In this document: one piece after another, positions 53,265-60,541 of the stretch
Position numbering within the stretch: the first letter of the stretch is position 1
How the letters are laid out: each line of letters opens with the position of its first letter
NCBI RefSeq assembly: GCF_003574215.1
Contig: NZ_AP018558.1
Coordinates: 592,001 to 656,000 of the forward strand
DNA from: Hydrogenophilus thermoluteolus
Lineage (GTDB): Bacteria > Pseudomonadota > Gammaproteobacteria > Burkholderiales > Rhodocyclaceae
Length of the DNA stretch: 64,000 bases
Direction: 5' to 3'
Program-made: the position numbers and the translations under genes
The notes under the pieces: model-generated
The model's database searches: none
Told to the model about the DNA's origin: nothing
The model's input: only the letters and a program-made list of their open reading frames with translations

Positions 53265-53576
53265 TCAACCTTCGATCGCGTCGATGCGGATTTCGGTGTA
53301 ATTCTGCCGATGCCCTTGCCGTTTCATGTAGTGCTTACGGCGACGCAATTTGAAAATCCGGACCTTGGGGTGGCGTCCGTGCGCGACCACAGTGGCTTTG
53401 ACAACGGCGCCGTCCACCAACGGGGTTCCGACTTTGACCGTGTCACCGCTACCGACCATCAAAACGTCGGTCAGCGAGAGCTCTGTGCCCACTTCTGCCG
53501 GTATCTGTTCTACTTTGATCTTTTCGCCGACGGATACGCGATACTGCTTGCCGCCGGTTTTTATGACCGCATACAT
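53265..53576 (-). CDS. rplU: 50S ribosomal protein L21
   Basis: The 103-residue 23S-rRNA-binding protein, first gene of rplU-rpmA-obgE-proB. It has MYAVIKTGGKQYRVSVGEKIKVEQI and the family ending KVRIFKLRRRKHYMKRQGHRQ. Its promoter must lie in the 47 bases before it or within the end of uvrA. TTGCGC with TAGATT or TAGACT further on is a weak candidate only. Confidence 0.98.
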   Translation of the reverse strand: MYAVIKTGGKQYRVSVGEKIKVEQIPAEVGTELSLTDVLMVGSGDTVKVGTPLVDGAVVKATVVAHGRHPKVRIFKLRRRKHYMKRQGHRQNYTEIRIDAIEG

Positions 53577-53623
53577 GGCGCTGCTCCAGTCTATTCAATC
53601 TAAGGAATGAAGAACGCGCAATT

Positions 53624-56140
53624 CTATTGCTTTGTCGTTGTTTCGTCAATGGTTTGGTCTCGTCCTGGCATCTGGACGCAACAATGCCCGCCATTCGGTC
53701 CCCCTTCTGGCCCCAGCTCGATCAGCCAGTCGGCGTGGCGCAAAAAATCGGGGTCGTGTTCGGCAGCGATCAGCGTGTGTCCCGCGTCGCGCAACAGAAA
53801 GAGTGCGGTGAGCAGTTTTTCGATATCGGCGAAATGCAGCCCCGTGGTGGGTTCGTCCAGGAGGTAGAGCGTCGGTGAGGGGGCGGGTTTAGCGAGTTCG
53901 CGCGCCAATTTGAGCCGTTGCGCTTCGCCGCCGGAAAGGGTGGGTGCCGGCTGCCCCAACGGGAGGTAACCGAGCCCCAGCTGGACGAGCGTCGTCAAGA
54001 CCCGGCGGATCTGAGGATGGTTGTCGAAAAGCTTCAGCGCGTCTTGTGCCGAAAGCGTGAGCGCCTCGCTGATCGTCACCCCCCGGTAGCGAATTTCCAA
54101 GGTTTCGCGGTTATAGCGAGCACCGTGGCATGCTGGGCAGGGTTCGATCACCGGTGGAAGGAACTGCATCTCGATTTTTCGCCACCCTTCGCCCTGACAC
54201 ACTTCGCACCGTCCACCCCGGACGTTGTAGGAAAATCGACTTGCGGTATACCCGCGGGCGCGTGCTTCTGGTGTCTGCGCAAAGCATTCGCGCAGCGCGG
54301 TCATGATGCCGGTGAATGTCGCGGGGGTGGAACGCGCGTTGTGCCCGATGGGCTGCTGGTCGACGGTGATGATGCGCTGCCAAGGCAGTGGTCCATCGCT
54401 CGTCGCGTCGGAACTGGGCGGTGCGGCACAGGTGCCGAGCATGAGTCGGCCCCATACAGGATCGCGGGGATGGTTGTCGAGTACGGCGCGAACGTAGGGT
54501 TCGAGCGCGTCGAAAAGCAGTGACGATTTTCCCGCGCCGGAAACTCCGCACACAGCGATCAGGGCGCCTACCGGGTAGGCGATGGGGTCGCCTTTGAGAT
54601 TGTGCACGCGGACGCCGAGATGCCACACGGCGGGGTGCTCTGGCGCGATCGGTTTGCGGTGCGCGGAGAGATCGATCGGTTTGCGCAGAAAGTGGCCCGT
54701 GGGGGTGTTCGCGGCGGTGAGACCGCGATAATCGCCTTGATAGACCACTTCTCCGCCGTGTGCTCCGGCACCCGGACCGATTTCGATCAGGTGGTCGGCA
54801 GCGTGCATCGTCGTTGCGTCGTGTTCGACGACGACAACGGTATTGCCCGCGTCGCGTAACTGCTCGAGCGCGGTGAGCACTTTCCGGATGTCCCGCGGAT
54901 GGAGTCCGCTCGTGGGTTCGTCGAGGACGAAGAGCACGCCCGAAAGCGCGTTACTCAGTTGGGTGGCGAGTCGCACCCGCTGCCGTTCGCCCCCGGAAAG
55001 GGTGGGGGTGCGTCGGGCCAAAGTCAGGTAGCCCAACCCCAACGCAACCATCTGTCGGAGGCGCACCTCGATCAACTGAAGGATCGGTTGCGCAACCGGA
55101 TGGGTGTGGTAGTGCGCTGACCATTCGCGAACGGCAGAATGCAACGCTTCGAGAGGCAGCGCTTCGAGTTCCGGTAAGGTTGCGCCCTCGAATCGGACCG
55201 CGCGAGCGGCGGGGTTGAGACGGGTACCAAGACAATCGGGGCACAGGTGGGTGTGGTCCGCTGGTGGGGGGTCGGCTGGTGCCGTTTGGGGTGGCTGGGC
55301 GCGCTCGATCATGCCTAGGCCATGACACGTGGGGCAGGCACCTGCGGGGTGATTGAACGACAAATGGTGTGGCTCGAGTTCGGCCGCAGTGAAACCGCAC
55401 CGCGGACAGGTGGGGTGGGTATCGAAGCGTAGCGTTGCGCTCTGGTCGAGGTCACAAACCAGCGCGGTTCCGGAACCGAGCGTCAAAGCGTGTTCCAGGC
55501 TGTCAGTGAGCCGCGCGCTCTGCTCGGGGCGAACTTTCAGACGGTCGATCACCACCGCCGCGTTTTCGGGGATGGGGCCGAAGCACGATTCGAGCTCGAC
55601 CGTTTGCTGGTCATGCCAGAGACGTGCGTAACCAGCAGCGCGCAATGCCTCAAAGGTGGTGAGGTGGTTGGGAAGCGCGCGTTTCGGAACCAGCAGCGCA
55701 ATCCGCGCTCCTTCCCAGCGGTTCAGTACGGTATCCCGGATTTCGGCCAGCGAATGACGGGCCAGGGGTTCGTCGGGATGGTGGGGGCAGTGCGGCGTTC
55801 CCAGCCGCGCGAACAGCAAACGCAACGCGTCAAGCACCTCGCTCATCGTGCCGACCGTCGAACGGGGGGAAGCGTTGAGGGTCTGTTGCGTCAGGGCGAT
55901 CGCTGGGCGTAATCCGCTGATCCAGTCGACGTCGGGCCGTGGCAGTTGGTCGAGCCACTGTCTGGCGGAAAGCGAAAGGGCATCGAGGTAACGCCGCTGC
56001 CCCTCGGCAAAGAGGGTATCGAACGCCAGGGATGATTTCCCGGAACCGGATACGCCGGTGATCACCGTTATCTGGTTGTCGGGAATCGTGAGGGAGATAT
56101 TTTTGAGGTTGTGGGTGCGAGCACCGCGAATGGTGATCAT
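53624..56140 (-). CDS. uvrA: Excinuclease ABC subunit A, compact form lacking the insertion domain
   Basis: The damage-recognition ATPase of nucleotide excision repair. The 838-residue protein has two ABC modules (Walker A GVSGSGKS at 29-36 and GVSGAGKS) and two LSGGE signatures. The UvrB-binding region (about 118-235) and the C-terminal zinc module CEVCQGEG...CPACHGARYN are present. The first zinc module has C245, C248, C269, C272, C300 and C303. Only 27 residues, many proline, separate C272 from C300, whereas E. coli UvrA has over 100 there, the insertion domain. That accounts for the length being about 100 below the usual 940. No frameshift is seen. Confidence 0.93.
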   Translation of the reverse strand: MITIRGARTHNLKNISLTIPDNQITVITGVSGSGKSSLAFDTLFAEGQRRYLDALSLSARQWLDQLPRPDVDWISGLRPAIALTQQTLNASPRSTVGTMSEVLDALRLLFARLGTPHCPHHPDEPLARHSLAEIRDTVLNRWEGARIALLVPKRALPNHLTTFEALRAAGYARLWHDQQTVELESCFGPIPENAAVVIDRLKVRPEQSARLTDSLEHALTLGSGTALVCDLDQSATLRFDTHPTCPRCGFTAAELEPHHLSFNHPAGACPTCHGLGMIERAQPPQTAPADPPPADHTHLCPDCLGTRLNPAARAVRFEGATLPELEALPLEALHSAVREWSAHYHTHPVAQPILQLIEVRLRQMVALGLGYLTLARRTPTLSGGERQRVRLATQLSNALSGVLFVLDEPTSGLHPRDIRKVLTALEQLRDAGNTVVVVEHDATTMHAADHLIEIGPGAGAHGGEVVYQGDYRGLTAANTPTGHFLRKPIDLSAHRKPIAPEHPAVWHLGVRVHNLKGDPIAYPVGALIAVCGVSGAGKSSLLFDALEPYVRAVLDNHPRDPVWGRLMLGTCAAPPSSDATSDGPLPWQRIITVDQQPIGHNARSTPATFTGIMTALRECFAQTPEARARGYTASRFSYNVRGGRCEVCQGEGWRKIEMQFLPPVIEPCPACHGARYNRETLEIRYRGVTISEALTLSAQDALKLFDNHPQIRRVLTTLVQLGLGYLPLGQPAPTLSGGEAQRLKLARELAKPAPSPTLYLLDEPTTGLHFADIEKLLTALFLLRDAGHTLIAAEHDPDFLRHADWLIELGPEGGPNGGHCCVQMPGRDQTIDETTTKQ

Positions 56141-56155
56141 GGAACGTGACTTTGC

Positions 56156-56231
56156 TGGTGGGTCGTGCAGGATTCGAACCTGCGACCAACGGATTAAAAG
56201 TCCGCTGCTCTACCAGCTGAGCTAACGACCC
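56156..56231 (-). tRNA. tRNA-Lys (anticodon TTT)
   Basis: On the minus strand the gene folds into a cloverleaf of 76 nt including an encoded CCA. The acceptor stem is GGGTCGT/ACGACCC with discriminator A, the D loop is AGCTCAGCTGGTAGAGC, and the anticodon stem-loop is CGGACTTTTAATCCG with anticodon TTT. The T arm is GCAGGTTCGAATCCTGC. It stands 15 bases upstream of the uvrA start on the same strand. Confidence 0.98.
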
Positions 56232-56363
56232 ACTCTGGTTTGCCCGGCGTTGCACCGTACGAAGAGCCGCTATGGTACGGATTTTTGTTTCGCGTGTCAA
56301 CCCATTCCTGAAAGAGAGGCGCTGTGGAACAATAACACGTAACGAAAAGTTGAGGTATTCGCG

Positions 56364-56951
56364 ATGCTCGATCGTGAGGGTTATCGCCCAAACGTGTGCA
56401 TCGTCTTGGTCAATGCGCGTAATCAGGTTTTTTGGGGAAAACGGATCCGTGAGCATTCGTGGCAGTTTCCACAAGGGGGGATCAAGCAGGGGGAGACCCC
56501 TGTGGAAGCGATGTACCGCGAGCTCCATGAAGAGATCGGTCTCAGACCCGAACATGTGGAGATTCTCGGCCATACGCGCGATTGGCTCAAGTACGATGTG
56601 CCCCGCCGTTGGATCAAGCGCCAATGGCGAGACAGCTACCGTGGGCAGAAACAGTTGTGGTTTCTCCTGCGCTTCGTCGGACGGGATTTCCAGGTCAGCT
56701 TGCGCGCCACGCACCACCCCGAGTTCGACGCGTGGCGCTGGGCTTATTACTGGGTTCCGTTGGGTGGGGTGATCGCGTTCAAACGCCCCGTTTACCAGCA
56801 AGCGCTGGTCGAATTGGCCCGTTTCCTGCCCGTACCGCCCCCGCCGCAGCGTTCGGACTATGCCCAGTTGTGGCGCAAGCAAGCGGGGGATCGTGCTGAG
56901 CAGCAGCAGGAGGCGTTGCTGCCCATCTCGCAAGAACCGGTTTTTTGCTGA
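56364..56951 (+). CDS. rppH: RNA pyrophosphohydrolase
   Basis: A Nudix hydrolase that removes pyrophosphate from the 5' end of mRNAs, triggering RNase E decay. The 195-residue protein has the Nudix box GGIKQGETPVEAMYRELHEEIGL (38-60, given as key residues E43, R52, E53, E56 and E57). YRPNVCIVLVN and LEFDAWRWAYYWVPL-like FDAWRWAYYWVPL are also typical. The Pro-rich tail after 165 is longer than in E. coli. TTGAGG lies upstream of the ATG. Confidence 0.94.
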   Translation: MLDREGYRPNVCIVLVNARNQVFWGKRIREHSWQFPQGGIKQGETPVEAMYRELHEEIGLRPEHVEILGHTRDWLKYDVPRRWIKRQWRDSYRGQKQLWFLLRFVGRDFQVSLRATHHPEFDAWRWAYYWVPLGGVIAFKRPVYQQALVELARFLPVPPPPQRSDYAQLWRKQAGDRAEQQQEALLPISQEPVFC

Positions 56952-57371
56952 TCACGTTTCGTCGATGATCTCCCACGTGTGCTCGATCTGCGCGGTCTTG
57001 CCGAGCATGATCGACGCGGAGCAATATTTTTCCGCGGAGAGTTCAACGGCACGCTTGACTTTGTTGGGGTCGAGGTTACGCCCCTTCACCAGGTAGTGGA
57101 ATCGGATTCGGGTAAAGACTTTGGGGTCCTTCTCTGCGCGCTCCGCGGAGAGCGTGACCGTGCAGCCGGTCACCGGTTGCCGTCCTTTTTCCAGAATGGC
57201 GACGACGTCGAATGCCGTGCATCCCCCGGCACCAGCAAGCAGCAGCTCCATGGGCCGCGGGGCCAAGTTGCGCCCACCAGCCTCTGGCGCCCCGTCCATC
57301 ACGACCGTGTGTCCCGAGCCGGTCTCTGCGAGAAACGTCTTTGCCGTTACCCAACGAACCGTACATTCCAT
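56952..57371 (-). CDS. OsmC/YhfA family protein
   Basis: A 139-residue OsmC-fold protein. The two conserved cysteines are C51 in AGAGGCTAFDVVAIL and C117 in SAEKYCSASIML. The family includes Ohr and OsmC thiol peroxidases that reduce organic hydroperoxides; this one is nearer the YhfA-like branch by its RPMELLLAGAGGC pattern, whose activity is less sure. Its stop abuts the convergent rppH stop with no gap. AGGAGA precedes the start. Confidence 0.9.
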   Translation of the reverse strand: MECTVRWVTAKTFLAETGSGHTVVMDGAPEAGGRNLAPRPMELLLAGAGGCTAFDVVAILEKGRQPVTGCTVTLSAERAEKDPKVFTRIRFHYLVKGRNLDPNKVKRAVELSAEKYCSASIMLGKTAQIEHTWEIIDET

Positions 57372-57474
57372 GCTTTTCTCCTCTTTGATCCATGTTGCCG
57401 ATTGTAACCAACGTGCTACCCCTCGCGTCTGCGATCGGGAATAAGCGATAGCTAATGATCAATAAAAATTATTA

Positions 57475-57489
57475 TTGTGCAATGCACAA
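57475..57489. promoter_or_regulatory. 15-bp inverted repeat upstream of the small-RNA promoter
   Basis: TTGTGCA-A-TGCACAA is a perfect inverted repeat with a one-base centre. It lies eight bases ahead of the -35 box at 57497 and after an AT-rich stretch (57460-57474) that could act as an UP element. It is a candidate operator. Its TGCA-centred form is loosely like PhaR-type or other TGCA-binding regulators, but nothing identifies the protein. Confidence 0.6.
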
Positions 57490-57496
57490 AAAAAGC

Positions 57497-57525
57497 TTGC
57501 ATTCTGGCCCGCGGTTCAGTATAGT
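57497..57525 (+). promoter_or_regulatory. Strong sigma-70 promoter of the candidate small RNA
   Basis: TTGCAT (57497-57502), a 17-base spacer and TATAGT (57520-57525) predict transcription from about 57532. An AT-rich upstream block and an inverted repeat precede it. No coding gene on this strand begins within the next kilobase, so the promoter must serve a short transcript. Confidence 0.82.
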
Positions 57526-57531
57526 AACGCC

Positions 57532-57635
57532 TGAGCGCAACGGAAACGGTTTTTCCGGTGTGCATGGGTGTCTCCTCCACCTCCTCCTTTGGTGTGGATT
57601 GTGCGCCGCCACATTCAAGTGGCGGCGTTTTTTTT
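57532..57635 (+). ncRNA. Candidate small regulatory RNA with CU-rich anti-Shine-Dalgarno hairpin
   Basis: A transcript of about 104 nt is bracketed by a strong promoter and a perfect intrinsic terminator. It can fold into three hairpins. The first is CGGAAA/TTTCCG (about 57541-57556). The second has stem TCCAC (57576-57580) and GTGGA (57594-57598), whose loop carries CTCCTCC, adjoining a second CTCCTCC just 5' of it. The third is the terminator with an eight-U tail. The repeated CCUCC units are complementary to ribosome-binding sites, as in the CU-rich motif RNAs known from alphaproteobacteria. The U-tail would suit Hfq. A 25-codon frame (57564-57641) runs through it but has no ribosome site. 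Confidence 0.68.
57604..57635 (+). terminator. Perfect intrinsic terminator of the small RNA
   Basis: CGCCGCCAC (57604-57612) pairs exactly with GTGGCGGCG (57619-57627) around ATTCAA, followed by eight T. It stands in an intergenic stretch and ends no visible protein gene on the plus strand. Confidence 0.95.
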
Positions 57636-57690
57636 GCATAAAATGGGTGTGGGGCGCAATGGTGCGCACGGTGATCCATGCGCGTGGTCG

Positions 57691-57724
57691 AAAAAAACCC
57701 GCTTACCCAGTGGGCAAGCGGGTC
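57691..57724 (-). terminator. Intrinsic terminator of the Spy-like gene
   Basis: On the minus strand ACCCGCTTGCCC pairs with GGGTAAGCGGGT (one mismatch) around ACT-like loop bases, then runs into seven T. It lies 39 bases after the stop of the Spy/CpxP-like gene. Confidence 0.9.
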
Positions 57725-57762
57725 GAACGGGGGGGAGAAGTCCCTAGGAAGGGTGAAAAAGC

Positions 57763-58290
57763 TTACCGGTGCTTCGGTTTGCGGTGTTCGCCCCGTTTCG
57801 GCATGAACTCCTGGTCGAAAATGCGTTTTTGCGCATCTGTGAGCTGATCGTAGAACGATTCGACGATCTGGCGCTCTTTGCGCGCATCTTCGATCATCTC
57901 TTGGAGCATCGTTTCGCGCAGTTTCAAGCGCTCCAGTACCTTATCTGTCTCCTGGAACGCATCTTGTTTCGCACGATGCGCTTCGAACCGTTTTTCGTGC
58001 AGCGCTTGCCATTCTTTGCGAAACGCTTGCCAAGCCGGTTTCTGCGCCTCGGTGAGTTGCAGGAGAACCTCCAGGCGGTCGAGTTTTGCCGCTTGCCGTT
58101 CCGCCATCCGCTCTTTCCACGCTTCGGGGTCGGCAGGCATGCGCGGCCCCATCTCTTTGGGCGCCATCATGCCGGGACCATGAGGCATTTCGTCCATCGG
58201 GGAACGTGCCCAGCTGGTCATTGCGGTGGCGACAAGGCCAGAAACCAGAAGGGATGTCAGAGTCGTACGTGCGATTTGCTTGCGTGCCAT
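57763..58290 (-). CDS. Spy/CpxP-family periplasmic protein (LTxxQ motifs)
   Basis: A 175-residue protein with a signal peptide (TLTSLLVSGLVATAMTSWA, about 10-28) and a Met/Pro/His-rich stretch at 31-54 that could bind metal. A long alpha-helical region follows, with the two LTxxQ motifs LTEAQ (79-83) and LTDAQ (150-154) that define Spy/CpxP proteins. These are ATP-independent periplasmic chaperones or modulators of envelope-stress signalling, and some bind metals. It is divergent from a two-component regulator, with repeated CGTAAC elements between them, much like cpxP beside cpxRA. Confidence 0.85.
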   Translation of the reverse strand: MARKQIARTTLTSLLVSGLVATAMTSWARSPMDEMPHGPGMMAPKEMGPRMPADPEAWKERMAERQAAKLDRLEVLLQLTEAQKPAWQAFRKEWQALHEKRFEAHRAKQDAFQETDKVLERLKLRETMLQEMIEDARKERQIVESFYDQLTDAQKRIFDQEFMPKRGEHRKPKHR

Positions 58291-58385
58291 TTTGCGTTCT
58301 CCTGAAAAAGGTTATGGGGTTCGATCGGTCGGGTTAGTCCCGACGGTTGTCATTAGACCATTGGGCGGCAACAGAACGATTGCGC

Positions 58386-58414
58386 CGTTACGTCAAAACG
58401 TAACAAAACGTAAC
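58386..58414. promoter_or_regulatory. Repeated GTTACG/CGTAAC elements between the Spy-like and regulator genes
   Basis: GTTACG (58386-58391) is followed after six bases by the inverse CGTAAC, then by another CGTAAC at a 10-base period (ending 58414). The cluster lies midway in the 188-base divergent region and is a candidate binding site for the response regulator encoded at 58479. The predicted -35/-10 boxes of either gene are not clear. Confidence 0.55.
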
Positions 58415-58478
58415 AGCGGCGATGCGTCGCGGAATTCTTTGTACACTTCGGGAAGTTCACGGACGAAAAGGAGCACGG

Positions 58479-59222
58479 ATGGGGTTGCCCTCGGTCTTGG
58501 TCGTGGATGACGACCCGGAGTTGCGAACGCTTCTCGTTGCCGATCTCAATCGGCGCGGTTTCGCAGCGCATGCGGTGCGAGACGGTGCAGCGCTCGACGG
58601 GGTGTTGGCGCAAGGGCTGCCCGATATCCTCGTGCTCGACTGGATGTTACCCGAAGAGGACGGTCCGACCATTTTGCGACGGCTCCGTGCCAATCCCGCC
58701 ACTGCCCACTTGCCGGTTTTGATGCTGACGGCGCGCGCCGACGATTTCGATCGGATTGCCGGCTTGGAGATGGGGGCCGATGACTATTTGACCAAACCGT
58801 TTCTTCCGCGGGAACTGGAAGCGCGGTTACGAGCGATTCTGCGCCGTACCCGTGGGCTGGGTGGGGGAGCAGCTGCAACGCCGCACGGGTTGGCGCCAAC
58901 TGCTTGGCGGATTGGGCCGTGGCGTTTCGATGTGGCGCGTCGCTGTCTGGTTGCCGTAGATGGGACGATCCAGCCGCTCACCGGGAGTGATTTCGCGTTG
59001 CTCTCTTTGTTCGTGCACCATCCGGGTGAGGTGCTCCATCGCGACTACCTCATGCGCGCAACCCGGGGGCGTGAATCGGACGTTTTCGATCGTGCGATCG
59101 ACGTTGCGGTGAGTCGGTTGCGGGCGAAGCTCGGGCACGATCGTGACGGGATGCCCCTTTTGCGCGCCGTTCGCGGACAAGGGTACGTGTTGAGCGCATC
59201 CGTAGCGGCGGAGGATTCGTGA
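58479..59222 (+). CDS. OmpR-family response regulator
   Basis: A 247-residue two-component regulator. The receiver domain has the acidic D10-D12 cluster, phosphoacceptor D54 in VLDWMLPEEDG, a conserved T/A in MLTARADD and the lysine in YLTKPF. A winged-helix output domain follows (LTGSDFALLSLFVHHPGEVLHRDYL, RAIDVAVSRLRAKLG, RAVRGQGYVL). AAAGGAG precedes ATG 58479; the longer frame from 58422 is not needed. The stop overlaps the GTG of the sensor gene. Target genes may include the divergent Spy-like protein. Confidence 0.95.
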   Translation: MGLPSVLVVDDDPELRTLLVADLNRRGFAAHAVRDGAALDGVLAQGLPDILVLDWMLPEEDGPTILRRLRANPATAHLPVLMLTARADDFDRIAGLEMGADDYLTKPFLPRELEARLRAILRRTRGLGGGAAATPHGLAPTAWRIGPWRFDVARRCLVAVDGTIQPLTGSDFALLSLFVHHPGEVLHRDYLMRATRGRESDVFDRAIDVAVSRLRAKLGHDRDGMPLLRAVRGQGYVLSASVAAEDS

Positions 59223-60541
59223 GCAACGACTGGCAGCAGGCGTGGCGACGACTGCAGATCCGTTTGGTCGCGACGTTGACCCTCCTCATCGTGGTCTTGG
59301 TCGCTACCTCGTGGGGATTTTGGGTGACGATGATCGCCCAAGAACGGCAGGCCCACGTTGCCGAGCAGGTCAAAAACGCATTGACCCAAGCGGCCGAGTT
59401 GCTGGCAAACGGTGGATGGCTGTACGAAGGGGCGACGCCGTTCCCGCCCTTGCTCGTCTGGCAAGGGCTGCCCCCGCCGGGAAGCCAGGTGCAGCCGCTT
59501 CGCGATCCGTGGCCGGAGACGTTACCGGGAATCGGTGCACCTGTCGCGTGGGTGAGCGCTGAGCAGGAGGGGGTGACCGTACTGCTTCCGGACGGTCGCC
59601 CCCTTTCGGCGACGCTCTTGCTGCCCCCGCCGCCGTCCCGAGAAGGGATGGGCTGGGCGCTTTTGGCCTTGCTGGTCGTTGCAGCCGGAAGTGGTGCATT
59701 GGCCTATTGGGGTTTGCGTCAGGTCATGCAGCCGCTACTGTCCGCAATTTCGGTGGTGGCGCAGGGAACTGTGGCAGCCAACGACGATGCTGCCGCGCAC
59801 GGTGGCGTTCCCAGGCACCGCGGGGCAACCGCCGCCACCATCGCCTGGTTGGAAGCACAGATCGAACGCCTGGTACGCGAACGCACCTTGCTGATCTCTG
59901 GTATCGCACACGATTTGCGGACGCCGCTTGCGCGGTTGCGCTTGCGCGCGGAATTGTTGCCTGAAGACGAGGTTCGGCAGGGAATCGTGCGCGACCTCGA
60001 CGAGCTGACCTACCTTGCCGATCAAGCGAACGCCTACCTCCATTCGCTCGCACCGCCGCTTGCGGTGGAATGTCACGATCTGGTGCAGTGGCTGAAAACC
60101 CGCTATGGTGATTGGCCAGCGGTGACGCTTGTGGTACCACCATCCGCCCCGCTTGCCACTGACTTCGGTTTGTTGGCGCGCCTCATGGACAATCTGGTCG
60201 AAAATGGCCTTGCCCATGCGCAGCGGGTGTGGATTTCACTCGCTCCGGAATCCAACGAGTGGGTCGTGCAGGTCGACGATGATGGCCCCGGTATCCCGGA
60301 AGCCGAGCGCGAGCGGGTCTTTGCTCCGTTCGTCCGCCTTGACGCAGCGCGTAGCCGGGAAGCGGGGCGGGGTGTCGGGTTGGGGCTGGCGATCGTGCGC
60401 AATTTGGCCGAACGGTTAGGTGACGGGTTGGTGTTGTCGGAATCGCCTTATGGCGGTTTGCAGGTGCGTATTCGTTTGCGACAGTTGCGCGTACCGAACG
60501 ATCCGGCATCGCTATCTCAGAGCGGAGGAAGCAGAGCGTGA
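59219..60541 (+). CDS. EnvZ-type sensor histidine kinase
   Basis: A 440-residue membrane sensor. TM1 is about 14-38, a periplasmic loop covers 39-143 (Pro-rich, with no known domain), and TM2 is about 144-166. A HAMP-like linker leads to the dimerisation box GIAHDLRTPLARLRL with H231. The ATPase domain has N box MDNLVENGLAHA, G1 VDDDGPGIP and G2 GRGVGLGLAIV. The GTG start overlaps the regulator stop and has GGAGG five bases upstream. Its own stop overlaps the next gene's GTG. The stimulus is unknown; an envelope signal fits the neighbours. Confidence 0.94.
   Translation: MSNDWQQAWRRLQIRLVATLTLLIVVLVATSWGFWVTMIAQERQAHVAEQVKNALTQAAELLANGGWLYEGATPFPPLLVWQGLPPPGSQVQPLRDPWPETLPGIGAPVAWVSAEQEGVTVLLPDGRPLSATLLLPPPPSREGMGWALLALLVVAAGSGALAYWGLRQVMQPLLSAISVVAQGTVAANDDAAAHGGVPRHRGATAATIAWLEAQIERLVRERTLLISGIAHDLRTPLARLRLRAELLPEDEVRQGIVRDLDELTYLADQANAYLHSLAPPLAVECHDLVQWLKTRYGDWPAVTLVVPPSAPLATDFGLLARLMDNLVENGLAHAQRVWISLAPESNEWVVQVDDDGPGIPEAERERVFAPFVRLDAARSREAGRGVGLGLAIVRNLAERLGDGLVLSESPYGGLQVRIRLRQLRVPNDPASLSQSGGSRA

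Noticed and set aside
57564..57641. A 25-codon frame (starts MGVSSTSSF) inside the candidate small RNA
   Set aside because: There is no Shine-Dalgarno before the ATG, and the frame runs through the terminator stem into its U-tail. Structure explains the sequence better, though a small peptide is not excluded.
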